Origin: Agaricus subrufescens
Taxonomy: Eukaryota > Basidiomycota > Agaricomycetes > Agaricales > Agaricaceae
NCBI GenBank assembly: GCA_029945375.1
Contig: CM057060.1
Location: forward strand, 1,116,001-1,180,000
Length of the DNA: 64,000 nt
Direction: 5' to 3'
In this document: piece by piece, positions 45,207-56,624 of the stretch
Position numbering within the stretch: position 1 is the first letter of the stretch
Layout: each line of letters begins with the position of its first letter
Made by a program: the position numbers and the translations under genes
The notes under the pieces: model-generated
The model's input: only the letters and a program-made list of their open reading frames with translations
Databases searched by the model: none
Told to the model about the DNA's origin: nothing

Positions 45207-46683
45207 ATGTCCCAACCACGAACGCTGCCGGTTTTCTCCCTCGAAAATAAAGTACGTGATATAGGAGGGTATCAAGTTCACGGTCTAGACCTCTGCTTTC
45301 TTAGGTCTGTCTAGTCACAGGGGCTGCGCGAGGTCTAGGCCTCGAGTTTTGCCGAGCCTTTGTCCAATCGTACGTACCTCAGCCCCCGAAGCAATTTTCT
45401 ACCCCGACACCCATCTTCTCCAGCGGAAGTACAAGTATTGCGATACTTGATCTCAAGGAGTCTGAGGCCAAGCTTGCGGCCGAAGAGCTGGCTACCTTTG
45501 CTATCGGTCCGTCTAACTTAACCTTTTTGATGCGCAGTGATCTCGGGACTGAGCCTATGGGGTGCCCAGAAAATAACTTCGAAAAGCCAAATATTCTCGG
45601 TGTCGGATGTGACGTCGCTTCAGAAAGAGCTGTTCAGAACGCATATAAAACTGTCATTGATTGTTTTGGTCGAATTGATGTTGCTGTGGCTAGCGCAGGT
45701 AGGGATGGCTGACGACCGACTAGGGTAGTACTTCTAATTGCTCTTATAGGTATAACGGAGAACATCCCCGCGCTTGAGTGAGTTTCAAAAGTGTTTGTTA
45801 CAGGTTCTCTGATTGTGATTCCGGATTACTAGGTATCCAGCTGATCGTCTTCACTTGCTCTATAATATCAACGTCCATGGATCTTTCTTTACCGCACGGG
45901 AGGCGGCAAAATACATGATCAGGCAAGGTGGAGGCTCAATCATTCTCGTCGCGAGTATGAGTGCCAGTGTAAGCCCCGCAGTCCAACGCACAGACCCAGA
46001 GACTGACGTCCTGAATGTAGATTGTTAATATCCCCCAGGTGACCTTCTACTTCTCCACAGTTGATCAATACCAGCTCCTCATCCGTGGACGTCATCTAGC
46101 TACAAACACCCTACAACGCTTCCAAGGCTGGTGAGTTGAAACGCTTCGCGAAGGAGATTTAAATTCAACTTTTATCATAGCTGTCAAACATATGGCTTCG
46201 AGTCTTGCTGTCGAATGGGCTAGAACAGGAATCCGTGTCAATACACTAAGGTACCCCGATCGAGGATTCAACGTTATTGGATTACATTGACGTCCCACAC
46301 AGCCCGGGCTACGTGCTCACAAAGCTAACCAAGGCGGTTCTGCAAGGGAAGGACGAGCTGAAGGTGATAATCCCACCCCCTGGAGGCTATACCGTTGACT
46401 AGATACACAACCTTATTTTTAGAAACAATGGGAAGGTCTTACTCCAATGGGAAGGGTGCGTCGTCCTACTCTCGGTGGACTTTGTCTGGACTTTGTTATG
46501 AAATATCTAAATAATCTTCAAATAGATGGCTAACCCCGAAGATCTAGCGGTAAGTAGACGCAATTGGAGATTTCGTCCGGCTCATGTATAACGCAGGGCG
46601 CGATCGTTTTCCTGGCAAGCGATGCATCGAAGTTCATGACTGGATCAGATATACGTGTCGATGGAGGGTACTGCTGCATCTGA
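45207..46683 (+). CDS. Short-chain dehydrogenase/reductase
   Basis: NAD(P)-dependent oxidoreductase of the classical SDR family. Twelve exons: 45207-45251, 45305-45369, 45424-45698, 45750-45777, 45833-45968, 46021-46038, 46100-46130, 46181-46250, 46303-46363, 46423-46455, 46526-46549, 46597-46683; 290 residues. Cofactor motif TGAARGLG is at about 20-27; Asp after the second strand (AILDL) suggests NAD(H) rather than NADP(H). ASAG, the catalytic Ser region (ILVASMSAS), YNASK (Tyr and Lys) and SPGYVLTKL follow; the end is [11 protein letters not shown]. Exon 6 is 18 bases. The stretch 45507-45569 (63 bases, GT...AG) is open and in frame, so it may be an intron, giving 269 residues. The fungal relatives include mannitol/sorbose-type dehydrogenases; the substrate is unknown. 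Confidence 0.91.
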
Positions 46684-46808
46684 GGTACTATTGCTGATGT
46701 ATCATCGCTACCTTGAGTGAATTTGACGCAGTTCACCATCGCCTTGCAGTGCGTACCTAGATATCGGTTCGGCCATATATAGAATCTTGCAGTCAAAGTC
46801 CAACAACC

Positions 46809-48025
46809 ATGTCAGCAGCATCCCAGACAAATACCACGCCAAACCCTCTGTCAACTTTTGAGTTCACCAAGCGGAAGCGATGGGCCGACATACTGGTCAC
46901 TGGACTGACTGATGTCATCATTTTTATTCTTTCGCCAGAAGGAAAGGTGTTATATTGCGGGGCCGCCGTCAACGAGCTGCTTGGGTGGAGCGAGACAGAT
47001 TTTTTGGATCTCCGTTTAGATGATTTCATTACGGGTACGCCTTGTATTTTCCTACGCTTGCTTGTCTGACACGACCAAGAGGAAGAACAAACAGTGTTTG
47101 AACGTGCTTTTCAACACTCCATTCAAACCAACACAGAACTTCTTTCCTACGTTCGACTGAAATGCAATCCTGCCACGCAATCCACACATCATTCACCAAG
47201 CAATGTACTTTTCGAAATCAAGGGCTACCCGCACTTCGTATCTGAACAGGATACTACTTGCCAGTGTTTTTTCGCTATGGCAAAACCTTACCCCGGTCGA
47301 AATACCGCCATGTGAGGTGAAATTTATGTCAGGGAGAGAACAAATTGTGACTGACTTTTGCGCAGGCTCAATACCTTCCTGGACTTGCAAATGGAGAATG
47401 AGAGATTGCAACAATGCCTTGCTGGTCTCAAGGCCCAGTTAGATTCGCAAATCACGGCGTCAGGTCAGAATCTGTCCGGTAACTCAATGTATGCCACTTC
47501 CCTGCAGAGGTCAGAAATCTACGCTCTTGTCCGCCCTTGGTGTAGGCCCTTACACTTCTCAAGTGGAAGCCAGTATCCCAATTCGTTGGATAATGCGCTT
47601 AACCCAGCAGCAGCTACATATGACAATGGCATGCTGAGAGGTAACTACAATGGGAACAGCTCTCAGACACAAAATCCTGAGGATCAGGAAGACGATGCCA
47701 GGAAGAAGAAAGTTAGTTCGTATACACCTCTCATAGCGATCCCCTGACTGCTTCTAGTTCAAGAAAACACACAATCTGGATCAACACGTCTGCAGAAAAT
47801 GCGGGCGAACGGATTCGCCAGAATGGCGGAAAGTACGGGCCTGTCGATTTCCCACTACAAGGGAAGATGCTGATCTGTATCTGATAGGGTCCTGATGGCC
47901 CGAAGACACTCTGTAACGCCTGCGGACTCCGGTGGGCGAAGCAGATGAGGAGATTTGATGACCCGACGGAGGAGGGCACCACGACCACGTCGACGACACC
48001 CGGTTCGGAGACCGTGAACCCCTGA
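46809..48025 (+). CDS. wc-2: White collar 2 homologue (PAS plus GATA zinc finger)
   Basis: Transcription factor that pairs with the blue-light photoreceptor WC-1 to switch on light-induced genes; in mushrooms the pair controls fruiting and mating responses. Five exons: 46809-47034, 47080-47311, 47366-47711, 47758-47832, 47888-48025; 338 residues. A single PAS domain begins near residue 25 ([34 protein letters not shown]) and runs to about 155. A short helical segment follows ([20 protein letters not shown]). The GATA finger at about 280-304 has C-x2-[21 protein letters not shown] and [10 protein letters not shown], with Cx2C-x18-Cx2C spacing. No WC-1 gene is in the window. Confidence 0.95.
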
Positions 48026-48127
48026 TCAGATTAGTGTTATGTAACATACGATAATGAATGTCACAACTCGTTTCCAATCTCTTTCATCGCAGTAGTAGAC
48101 TGTTAGTCCTCTGCATATCCACAAGCC

Positions 48128-49584
48128 ATGCCGCCCGAAGTCTTTTCCCTGTCCCAGACTCCCATCACCGCGCACGCGTTCACTGCGGATCGCCAAGGTT
48201 CATTGACTCTGTGACTTTCTACAACCTCTAAATACTTTCCAGGACTCGCTGTCAGCCTAAACAGCAATGACGTCCAGTTGTATGCGAGAAATGGGTCAGA
48301 TTGGACTCCTACGGAAACGTTGTCTGAGGTACTGCCTGGTACTTGGGTACCTCTTTACCTGGAACTGACAAGCAATCACAGCACGACAAGCTGATTACCT
48401 CGATTGACTGGGCTCCTATGTCTAATCGGATTGTCACTGCTTCCCAAGACAGAAATGCGTATGTTTGGACGGAGACCCAGGATGCTGAGACAGGCAAGTT
48501 GGTCTGGAAGCCGACTCTCGTACTGTTGAGAATCAATCGTGCTGCAACTCATGTTCGGTGGAGCCCTTTGGAGAACAAGTTTGCGGTTGCTAGTGGTGCG
48601 AGGTATGTGCATAGTATATCGATGCCTAGTATCATGGGTTGATTAATATTTAGAGCGATTGCTGTGTGTTCCTTCGACGAAGAGAGTAACTGGTGGGTTG
48701 CCAAACACCTCAAGAAACCTATCAGATCGACGGTCCTGTCTGTGGATTGGCATCCCAACAACGTTCTACTCGCAGCCGGCAGTGCTGACATGAAAGCGCG
48801 TGTATTCTCCGGTTATATCAAAGAAGTGGACGAACGGTAAGGATTGTCAAAGGCCACCCTGATCAATACGTATTCAATTTCCTTCTAGGCCAGCTCCTAG
48901 CGTCTGGGGTTCTAAATTGCCATTTAATACCATCTGTGGGGAGTATTCGTCTCCCGCAGGAGGATGGGTCCACGCAGTCGGTTTTTCTCCGTCTGGAGAC
49001 GCCCTTGCTTTTGCTAGTCTGTCTTATTCTTCCAAATCGTCGTCATCAGAAGTTCTGATCTGTTTTTAGGTCACGATAGTTCTATCACGATCGTTTACCC
49101 CAGTGGCCAGGCCGTGTATACGATCCGTTCACCATCTCTTCCTTTGGTCACGTTGTCCTGGACCTCTGAAGAGTCGATTGTGGCTGCAGGTCACGACTGC
49201 AAGCCCCTCGTATATGCAGGTTCGGAACAAGGTTGGCAAGAAGTTGGGACATTGGACGACTCATCCTCTTCTCGAGTCTCTGAGGGATCTCGATCTGGCT
49301 TCGGAAGCAGTGGTAGCGTTGGCCGACTCAAGACCGGTGCATTTGCTACCTTCCGTGATGCTGACAGCCGTGGTCAATCGGCTTTAAGTGGTACTGCGTC
49401 CGGATCTTCCGATACGAAACTCAACACAATACATCAGAATACAATCACCAGTGTTCGGCCTTACGAAGTTCAAGGAGGTTATGTATCTAAAGTTAGTACT
49501 TCTGGTGTTGATGGTACCCTAGTCATCTGGGATACGAATGAGGTCAGTGCACTAGCTGGGAAGATGGGTGGCGTAAGGATTTAG
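48128..49584 (+). CDS. ARC40: Arp2/3 complex subunit 1 (ARPC1/Arc40/Sop2)
   Basis: WD40 subunit of the actin-nucleating Arp2/3 complex. Six exons: 48128-48197, 48243-48328, 48382-48602, 48654-48836, 48889-49016, 49070-49584; 400 residues. Typical opening [17 protein letters not shown], then [60 protein letters not shown] and [20 protein letters not shown] Ser/Gly-rich loop (about residues 290-330) precedes the last blade, as in other ARPC1 proteins, where it contacts nucleation-promoting factors. The 3' end carries [12 protein letters not shown]. Confidence 0.96.
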
Positions 49585-50456
49585 AATTTTCATATTCCTG
49601 CCTTCTTTTGTCTTTCTTCCACTAGCAGTAGTTCCAACAGACTCAGTTCTCTACGATTGCCGAGATGAAATAATTTTTCTTTGAGTTCATCCGTCAGATG
49701 AGAACTTGTTAATCTCCGCTGGTCGCAAAGTAAGTCGATTCGACTGCTAGGATAAAAACGACGAACACAGGTGATCGGACAGCGTTCAATCACAAACAGA
49801 TATCAAATTTTTGGGGATTTTGAGAGTCTCAGCTGTTCTCGCAGGCGGGCAGTAATTGTCCTTTTGGAGTGGCTTTTCAGGTCATACAATAAACCGCTGC
49901 CGCTTCCCACTCCAAGGATGTCCAAATATATCAGTACGAGATTTACCTGACCTTTCGAAAACAATAAGGATATGTATTGGACCCCCAGGAACGGCCCAAG
50001 AAACAGTGTGGCGATCTCCTACGGGAAAACACTTGTCCAGGTGCTTTGTCTCGACGCTAGAAGCCCAGACTTGAATTAAGGAGAGATTGCGAATTCGGTT
50101 CCATCACTCATAGTAATACACTGCGGTGCGTTCTTAGTTTATTTATAAACAACATGGGGCAATCTAGAAAATTTTCAATCCTTCCAGAGGGCATCGAAGC
50201 AATTAAAAAGCGTGATATAGGGCGCTTCTGCCTCTAGAGTTAGCCTGAGAAAGGCAAGCGAAGATGTCAAATACAAAAAAGATATATACAAGGGAGCGCG
50301 AATTTTCCGAAACAAGACGAAAGGGAAAAAAAAAACAATAAGATAACTTTGACAGCTTGACAGTTCGGAATACAATAATCGAACTTGTGAACTGAAAAAA
50401 AAAAGGACTAAGAAGAGAAACGAAGAAACTGGGTTTGTAAGAAGTCCGATGGCCCA
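49585..50456. other. Convergent 3' region, no gene seen
   Basis: About 870 bases between the stops of ARPC1 and the BTB-like gene. Two A-runs (50326-50336 and 50394-50404) are T-runs in the BTB-like 3' UTR sense. The 67-codon ORF at 49590-49793 (minus) has no recognisable motif. Confidence 0.6.
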
Positions 50457-51442
50457 TCACCGACTGGGCGTCCGAGATCCGAGTGGTAGTGTGGACAGTG
50501 AACGAGAAGTGCGGTCACGCCCGCGTAGAGGTTCCTCTTCATCAACCTTCATGATGTATTGTTCGTCCGTGTCCACGGCAGTGTGAGTCGACTCTTCGCC
50601 ATCGCCAAGGTCGCTGTACTCCGTCTCTGAATCGCTATCGAACTCGTCATTTTCGACAGCCCCAGACGGATCTAACCAAGTGTTGTACCATCTTGTTAAG
50701 AAGAATTTGAGATCTGCACTAAGGCCAAGATATTCCACGTTGCGAGCAATGCCCTCCCATTGAATCGAACCATCATGTAGGGCTTCAGTGATGGCATCGA
50801 ATTCGTTGAAGTACATCCAATGGACAATGAGATGGAAGGAGGTCGGATCAGGAACAGGAAGGTAGAGAACGGGGTGCTCATTAATAGAAGATAGGAGTTT
50901 CGGGAGGCGGTCTGGTGGGACGGAGTAGTGAGGCGTGGATTCTGATGTAATTGAGGGCCTTGAGTTAATCAGATCCATGGCGCAGGCGCCACTCAGCAAT
51001 GCACGCAAATAGCTGGAATGTGCCGATAGATAGTCCATATGCAGCTAGAACCAACACCGTCAGTGGTGGAGACAAATGAGATACCAATGGAAGAGCATAC
51101 CTTGAACGTTAATCGTGGGGTGTTGTTTAAGGATGATTCCGTCACCCGGCCGCCGGTTGCGGAAGGGTGAAAGTCAACCGAGTGACGGAATTTGGGGGGT
51201 TTCGAGGATTCCGACGTAGACGCTGGCCGGCGTCGAACATAAGGTATGGGGACAACTAGAATATGATATTAGTTTTAATGGTACAGAGGCACCATTATGA
51301 ATGACGAACTGATTGTGCAGTCGGCTGTTTCAGGCTTCTCCCAGTAGTAGGGCGCCAAATTACGGAGTTGTTCGATAATGTATTCGATAGGAACATCAGC
51401 GAGTGTGGAGAGGGGGAAAGGCTGGGAGCTGGAGGAATCCAT
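50457..51442 (-). CDS. BTB/POZ-like domain protein
   Basis: Conserved-looking fungal protein of unknown function. Three exons: 51442-51310, 51255-51101, 51044-50457; 291 residues. The segment LTFKLHMDYLSAHSSYLRALLSGACA resembles the core helix-strand of BTB domains. LPVPDPTSFHLIVHWMYFNEF and NVEYLGLSADLKFFLTRWY fit the helical part of that fold. The C-terminal 75 residues are acidic and Ser-rich (DEFDSDSETEYSDLGDGEES), with an Arg/Ser end. In this setting BTB proteins often serve as cullin-3 adaptors or dimerisation modules; that role is inference here. The start at 51442 is the ATG before DSSSSQPFPLSTLADVPI. Confidence 0.75.
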
Positions 51443-52462
51443 AGAGGGCGAGGAGGATAACAGGGAACGAGGGAGGGAATGACTAGTGACAAATGTAGTG
51501 GAGAGACAAGAGGAAGTATCGGTTTGCAAACAATTGAACTTTTGTAGGGGGACCAAGCCCGGCCGGAAACAAAAAGCAAGGTTGACTATTGTCCAGGAGG
51601 TGTTTCTGGTACGAAATAGTCAATAGGTGGCAGTCCCGCAGACCGAATTTGGCGAAAGTGACCCAAAGACAAGGCCACGTTGAAAATAGAGGCAGGGAAC
51701 GGAGTCGAAAACTTGTTCGGGAAAAAGATGCTGACGCTTGAGGGCCTGAGGTGGGCCAATTGTTATAGTGGCTAAGCGGAAGCCATCTGATCTCGATCTG
51801 GGCTTGCCCGAGTTTCTGACGCGTTGCTGTGCGTGAGGTGTCGATTAATTGTTCTCCTGTATCCAAAAGTGATATGCCGCTCGTTCTTATTGTCTTTTGT
51901 CGTCAACCCTGGAGCCATGCTTGATTTGGATCCCTCCCGCCCAGATACAATCAAATTTCGTTGCGCGTGTCTCATTCACAGGCCATCATCGAGTGCCCGT
52001 ACTCACACAAGCCGTCGCGAAGAGACTGAGTATAAAGGTGTACATCGGCGATAAGCAGAGCCTAAGGAAGGAATTCACAAATAAACAGTGCCATTTCGGA
52101 TTCATCTCGCTAACGGTGGTCAGATGTCCTGCTGCTGATCCCTGTGTGTGTCCAACGCGTGTTTCTGGGCCACCGAACGATGCCCGTCGTATGATGTCTA
52201 CATCGGCGAGGATAAATGAGTAAAATACGGACGAATCTGAGCACCATGGTGAAACCATGACAAACGCAAGATTAAGTTTGACTTTGCGATGACAACAATC
52301 AGCCCGCACAATAGAGGGACGGCGGACAGACGCATTTGGGAGAACAATAAGGCTGAGGGACTCCTGCCGGATATGGGCATATTCTACATTTGATGTTCGA
52401 GTATGGCAACTATTCGGCGTCTGCCAGCAGGCATGCACGCCCGTTCCTCCTAGTTCCACACT
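51443..52462. other. Divergent intergenic region, BTB-like / DAD3
   Basis: About 1 kb with several short ORFs (for example 51897-52223 plus, 51986-52486 minus) that show no motif or splice partner. Nothing else recognised. Confidence 0.55.
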
Positions 52463-52894
52463 ATGGCCAGCCCTGCAGCCACCCACGACATCTTTTCAAT
52501 CAACCCGTATGAGTCCCATCCCAGCCTCACTCCATTGGAGGCCGAAGTGCTCTGGGAATATGCTAAACTGGCGCAACACGTGAAACTCGTAAGACCCAAC
52601 GGCTTTGCGTAACGTCCCAAGCTCACCGGCTAGCCCGTGTCTAGATGACGCAAAAAACGCGGCAACTCCAGGAAGAGCCTGATAAAAAAATGCTCGCCCG
52701 TCTACGCGTGTTAGAGAAGAAGATGGGCCTGGTCCTAACTTTAGTGAGCTACATCTAAAGCTTTTTCCCTCCGTTTGACTGATCCGCACATATAGTTCAA
52801 AGCATCTGTTTGGGGTGTTATCAACGAACAAGCAGCACCAGATGTTTCTGATTCGTTCGAGTTTGACAATAGCGATCGGACAATTAGGAAGTGA
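52463..52894 (+). CDS. DAD3: DASH complex subunit Dad3
   Basis: Small subunit of the DASH/Dam1 ring that couples kinetochores to spindle microtubules, a fungal-specific complex. Three exons: 52463-52588, 52645-52743, 52796-52894; 107 residues. The signature is well kept: YESHPSLTPLEAEVLWEYAK, LAQHVKLMTQKTRQLQEEPD, LARLRVLEKKMGLVLTLFKA and SVWGV. A 30-residue acidic tail follows. Easily missed because no exon is longer than 126 bases. Confidence 0.95.
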
Positions 52895-53136
52895 TTGAAT
52901 GAATCTGTTTTCTATCACATACTTCCCTCGAGGGTACTTGATGGGCAATGGTAATACGCAATTGATGCAACTTACCTATCATACCATGCGTTAAATGACA
53001 CCAGCTATCAAGGGGTATCGGAAACGAGTGGGATCGGGTTTCCCTTGATTGAGGCCACGTTACATGATCAACAAAGTTGATTATGATTGATACATCGTGC
53101 ATCATTTGTCCTTTCGATCGTCTCTGTCAAATTCTC

Positions 53137-54494
53137 ATGGAAAAGACTCTACCTACAGATTGGAAGTATGTCTCTGAAGGTGGTGCTACAATTGTCTTTT
53201 CCTACATTGGACCCCATAATCCCGCCTACAATGGCATGGTGTTGAGGCTGCGAAAGGTTGCAAACGACGTTGAAGACAGTTCCACACTTGATGTCACCAC
53301 GGATGAACCTGACGACCCTACCATCGAGTATCAGGCAAAGTGCATGGAACGACTTGTTCCTCCGCAATATCTTCCTCGACTAGAGTCTGTAGCCTTAGAA
53401 AGGCGTTGGCTTGAGCAGCTCGCGAGAGTGCATCATAATGAAAGGCCAGGGTATCGAGTGGACAAAGATCACATCGACTTTACGAGGCGGAAAGGGGTGT
53501 TGGCAACGGATTTGGTAGGAGGAAACTGGATTGCGGTCGAGATCAAGGTCTGTCCATTCCTTCCTATTATTGCCCAATCTCTAATATACCTCCAGCCAAA
53601 ATGGGCATTCCTGCCCTCACCAACTCACTTGTCGAAGGAAGCAAAGTTGATCAAGACTCAGACCTGTCGATTTTGCATGCATAGTCATATGCGCAACAGT
53701 AAGGGTCGCAAATATGCCAACAGTTACTGCCCCCTCGATTTATTCTCTGGAAACCCTCATCGTGTTCGGCAGGCTATCGATAGCTTATGGGACGCATGGG
53801 AACGAAGCGATGGAGAGGTCAACAATCTAAAAATATTCTCGTGCGGAAAGATAGTTAAACCAGGAAAGGTACGTTAGTTTCTTCTGGTGCAATATGATAG
53901 CCTGAGCTAAAAGTAATTGAGACTGGACATATGTTGCACGCAGATCTCACAGAACCCGTGTCTCCTGAAAGGGTACAGGAGGCTTTCAAGACGATCCTGT
54001 GTGACACCCTTCTGCAATCGCCCGTTCTCGGTATTCTCTCGAGGCTCCAGAGGAATTTGGATGTCTTGGACATTGAGGGCCTGTCGAAGTTGTGGCGAGC
54101 AGCTCAACTCGAGTCTCTCGTAGACGAGCAGATACCTCCCCTCGGCGATTCCCAGGCAGAGCCCAGTATGACTGACTGGGTAGACTTTGTCACCGATTTT
54201 GAGTCCATTCAAATGAGGGAGATGGATCATGACCAGCCAAGGACAGAAGACATTCGATACTATCTGTTAGCGTATCTGCTTTCGGCAACATTCAAGGACT
54301 GTTCCATCATTGTCAGGCTCGAACTGCTGAACCCGGGGAAAGAGACGGCTTCCGACGATGCTCAGGTCGAGCCGGTTCGCGTGATTGACTTAGATCCCAA
54401 GAGTATGAAGAAGCTGCCACGCTGGGAGGAGTTGGACAAGGAGATTGTAACCAGTTATAACTCCGTTGAGAGGAAGATATGTATTGACGGATAG
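53137..54494 (+). CDS. IPK1: Inositol-pentakisphosphate 2-kinase
   Basis: Makes inositol hexakisphosphate (phytate) from IP5 with ATP; the product supports mRNA export. Three exons: 53137-53547, 53596-53868, 53922-54494; 418 residues. Markers in order: TDWKYVSEGGATIVFSYIGP with GMVLRLRK (ATP site), RKGVLATDLVGG, AVEIKPKWAFLPS, TCRFCMHSHMR with YCPLDLFSG (family zinc/substrate region), ATFKDCSIIVRL and VIDLDPKSMKKLPRWEEL, the last holding the Asp of the kinase tail motif. The third exon's acceptor (TTGAG) was chosen because an earlier AG brings an immediate stop. Confidence 0.95.
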
Positions 54495-54598
54495 AACAGT
54501 ACCATCACGTGGTATTTCCGGCAATGGTCCGAACTTAGGGATTAAAGTACCAAGTAGAAACAGATGAACCGAAAAGATCCTACTCGCATCCACCAAAA

Positions 54599-56277
54599 AT
54601 GGCTTCACTTCGAACTCTCCTTCGTCCTCTAAACCGCCTTTCTATCAGGCCAGTCATCCAGAGACGTTCCGTCTCTCTCTACAATGCCGACATCGCTGGT
54701 CTCACCGACGAAGAAGCTGAGGTCAGTCTTTACAACAACAGACTCTGACACTATTTTTGACGAGATTTCTAGTTTCGTAATGCTGTCACAGACTTTGCAC
54801 AGAAAGAGGTTGCACCCAGAGCTGCTGAGATAGACAGAACGAATACCTCTCCTATGGTGGAACTTCTGGTATCTTTCAGCGGAATTGGACTGACTCTCGA
54901 AACAATAGGATATCTGGGAGAAGCTCGGTTCTATGGGTCTCCTGGGTATAACCGTAGACAATAAGTACAATGGTCTAAATCTTGGATATCTACACCACAC
55001 GCTTGCTATGGAAGCTTTGTCGGAGGCCTCGGGATCTGTAGCGCTTTCCTACGGAGCTCATTCTAACCTGTGTGTGAACCAGATTCACCGACACGGGACG
55101 GAAGCACAAAAAGAGAAATACCTCAAGGATCTTGTCAACGGTACCAAGGTCGGAAGCTTGGCAATGAGCGAAACTGGAAGTGGAAGTGACGTGGTCAGCA
55201 TGCGTTTAAAGGCGGAAAAGGTTCAAGGCGGATGGAAGCTGAATGGTAACAAGTTTTGGTTAGTTACTTCGCTCTTCCGCCAGGGTCTATATGCTCATAG
55301 GGGGACTTACAACAGGATCACGAACGGACCTGTCGCATCTACGCTCGTTGTATATGCGAAAACGGCTCCTGAATCTGGGTCTAAGGGGATCACGACTTTC
55401 ATTGTTGAGCGTGGTTTCGAGGGCTTTTCCACCAGCCAGAAGCTTGATAAGTTTGGCATGAGAGGAAGTGATACTTGTGAACTTGTTTTTGAGGACTGTG
55501 TGGTCCCTGATGGTATGTTCTTTGGCTCGCCAGATCAAATTTATGGTTCAATGCTGTTATATAGAGAATGTCCTCGGCCAGGTCAATAAGGGTGCTGCCG
55601 TGTTGATGTCAGGCTTAGATCTGGAACGAGTTGTTCTCAGCGGTGGTCCTTTGGGGTTTGTTGATTGCATTGATCTGGTGGTAACGGCGGTTGATCATTG
55701 AGTTAGGTTGATGCAGGCGGCGTTTGACTACGCCGTGGAGTATATCCACGATAGGAAGCAGTTTGGTCAACCAGTTGGTACATTCCAGATGATGCAAGGC
55801 GAGTTCATTGCTATCGGATTTGTTTTAATATCCCTCTCAACGCTCTTTATAGCCAAGATCGCCGACATGTATACAAAACTGAATGCCAGCCGGTCGTATG
55901 TATATTCAGTAGCCCGCGCCTGTGATCGAGGTACAATCAGTCGCAGGGTAGGTCCTCATCCAACTTTTCGAAAAGATTGTGTGGCGGGTGTTGATGATTT
56001 GTGGTTTAGGACTGTGCTGGCGCGATATTGTATTCGACCGAGAAAGCAGTCGAAGTTGCTCTGGAAGGCATGCAATGCCTTGGAGGCAACGGTTACATCA
56101 ACGGTAATTGAATCTATAAGATCTGGCTCAAATCTTGACTAAGTTGAGGGCATCTGTATAGATTACCCAATGGGTCGTATTCTCCGGGATTCTCGCTTAT
56201 ATACCGTCGGAGCCGGCACCCAAGAGATTCGGCGGATGCTGATTGGAAGGGAATTCAATGAGCAGTTCAAGGCATGA
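54599..56277 (+). CDS. IVD: Isovaleryl-CoA dehydrogenase, mitochondrial
   Basis: FAD-dependent acyl-CoA dehydrogenase of leucine degradation, passing electrons to ETF. Nine exons: 54599-54721, 54773-54856, 54909-55258, 55316-55512, 55565-55655, 55707-55798, 55853-55947, 56010-56103, 56162-56277; 413 residues. Presequence [20 protein letters not shown]. Family blocks: [48 protein letters not shown] and [18 protein letters not shown]. The catalytic base is Glu272 in [20 protein letters not shown], the position typical of IVD rather than of other acyl-CoA dehydrogenases. The intron at 55799-55852 begins GCGAGT (GC-AG). It is 54 bases and has no stop in frame, so retention would insert 18 residues unnoticed. 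Confidence 0.97.
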
Positions 56278-56624
56278 AGTGAGCCGTTTGGATTTATGGC
56301 GGACGATTGAAAAACGAGCTGTCAAAATAATTTGTCAGCGAGTGAGAACTCTGCTTTCATATACTCTGTGGCCGGTCTGTCTACATGCTAATCTTGTTTT
56401 AGCTATTGTATTTTATGGACGACTGAGAATATAGTAAAGACGATACTGTGGTGAGCTTCCGCGGAAAGGTAAACACTAAAACCGGTAGGAACAAGACTAC
56501 TCCGCGAGCGAGTCGATCGATCCATTCGAGGGTGTTCCATTTTCTATTGAAGGGGTTACATACACCTATCCATGATCCTGTCCCCTTCAAATATGGCTTG
56601 TCCGATCGCGTTAGGTGCATAATT
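56278..56624. other. Intergenic, promoter of the Zn2Cys6 gene
   Basis: About 350 bases between the IVD stop and the next start. No motif assigned. Confidence 0.5.

Noticed and set aside
49590..49793. 67-codon minus-strand ORF after ARPC1
   Set aside because: Lies in a convergent 3' region, with no motif and no upstream exon.
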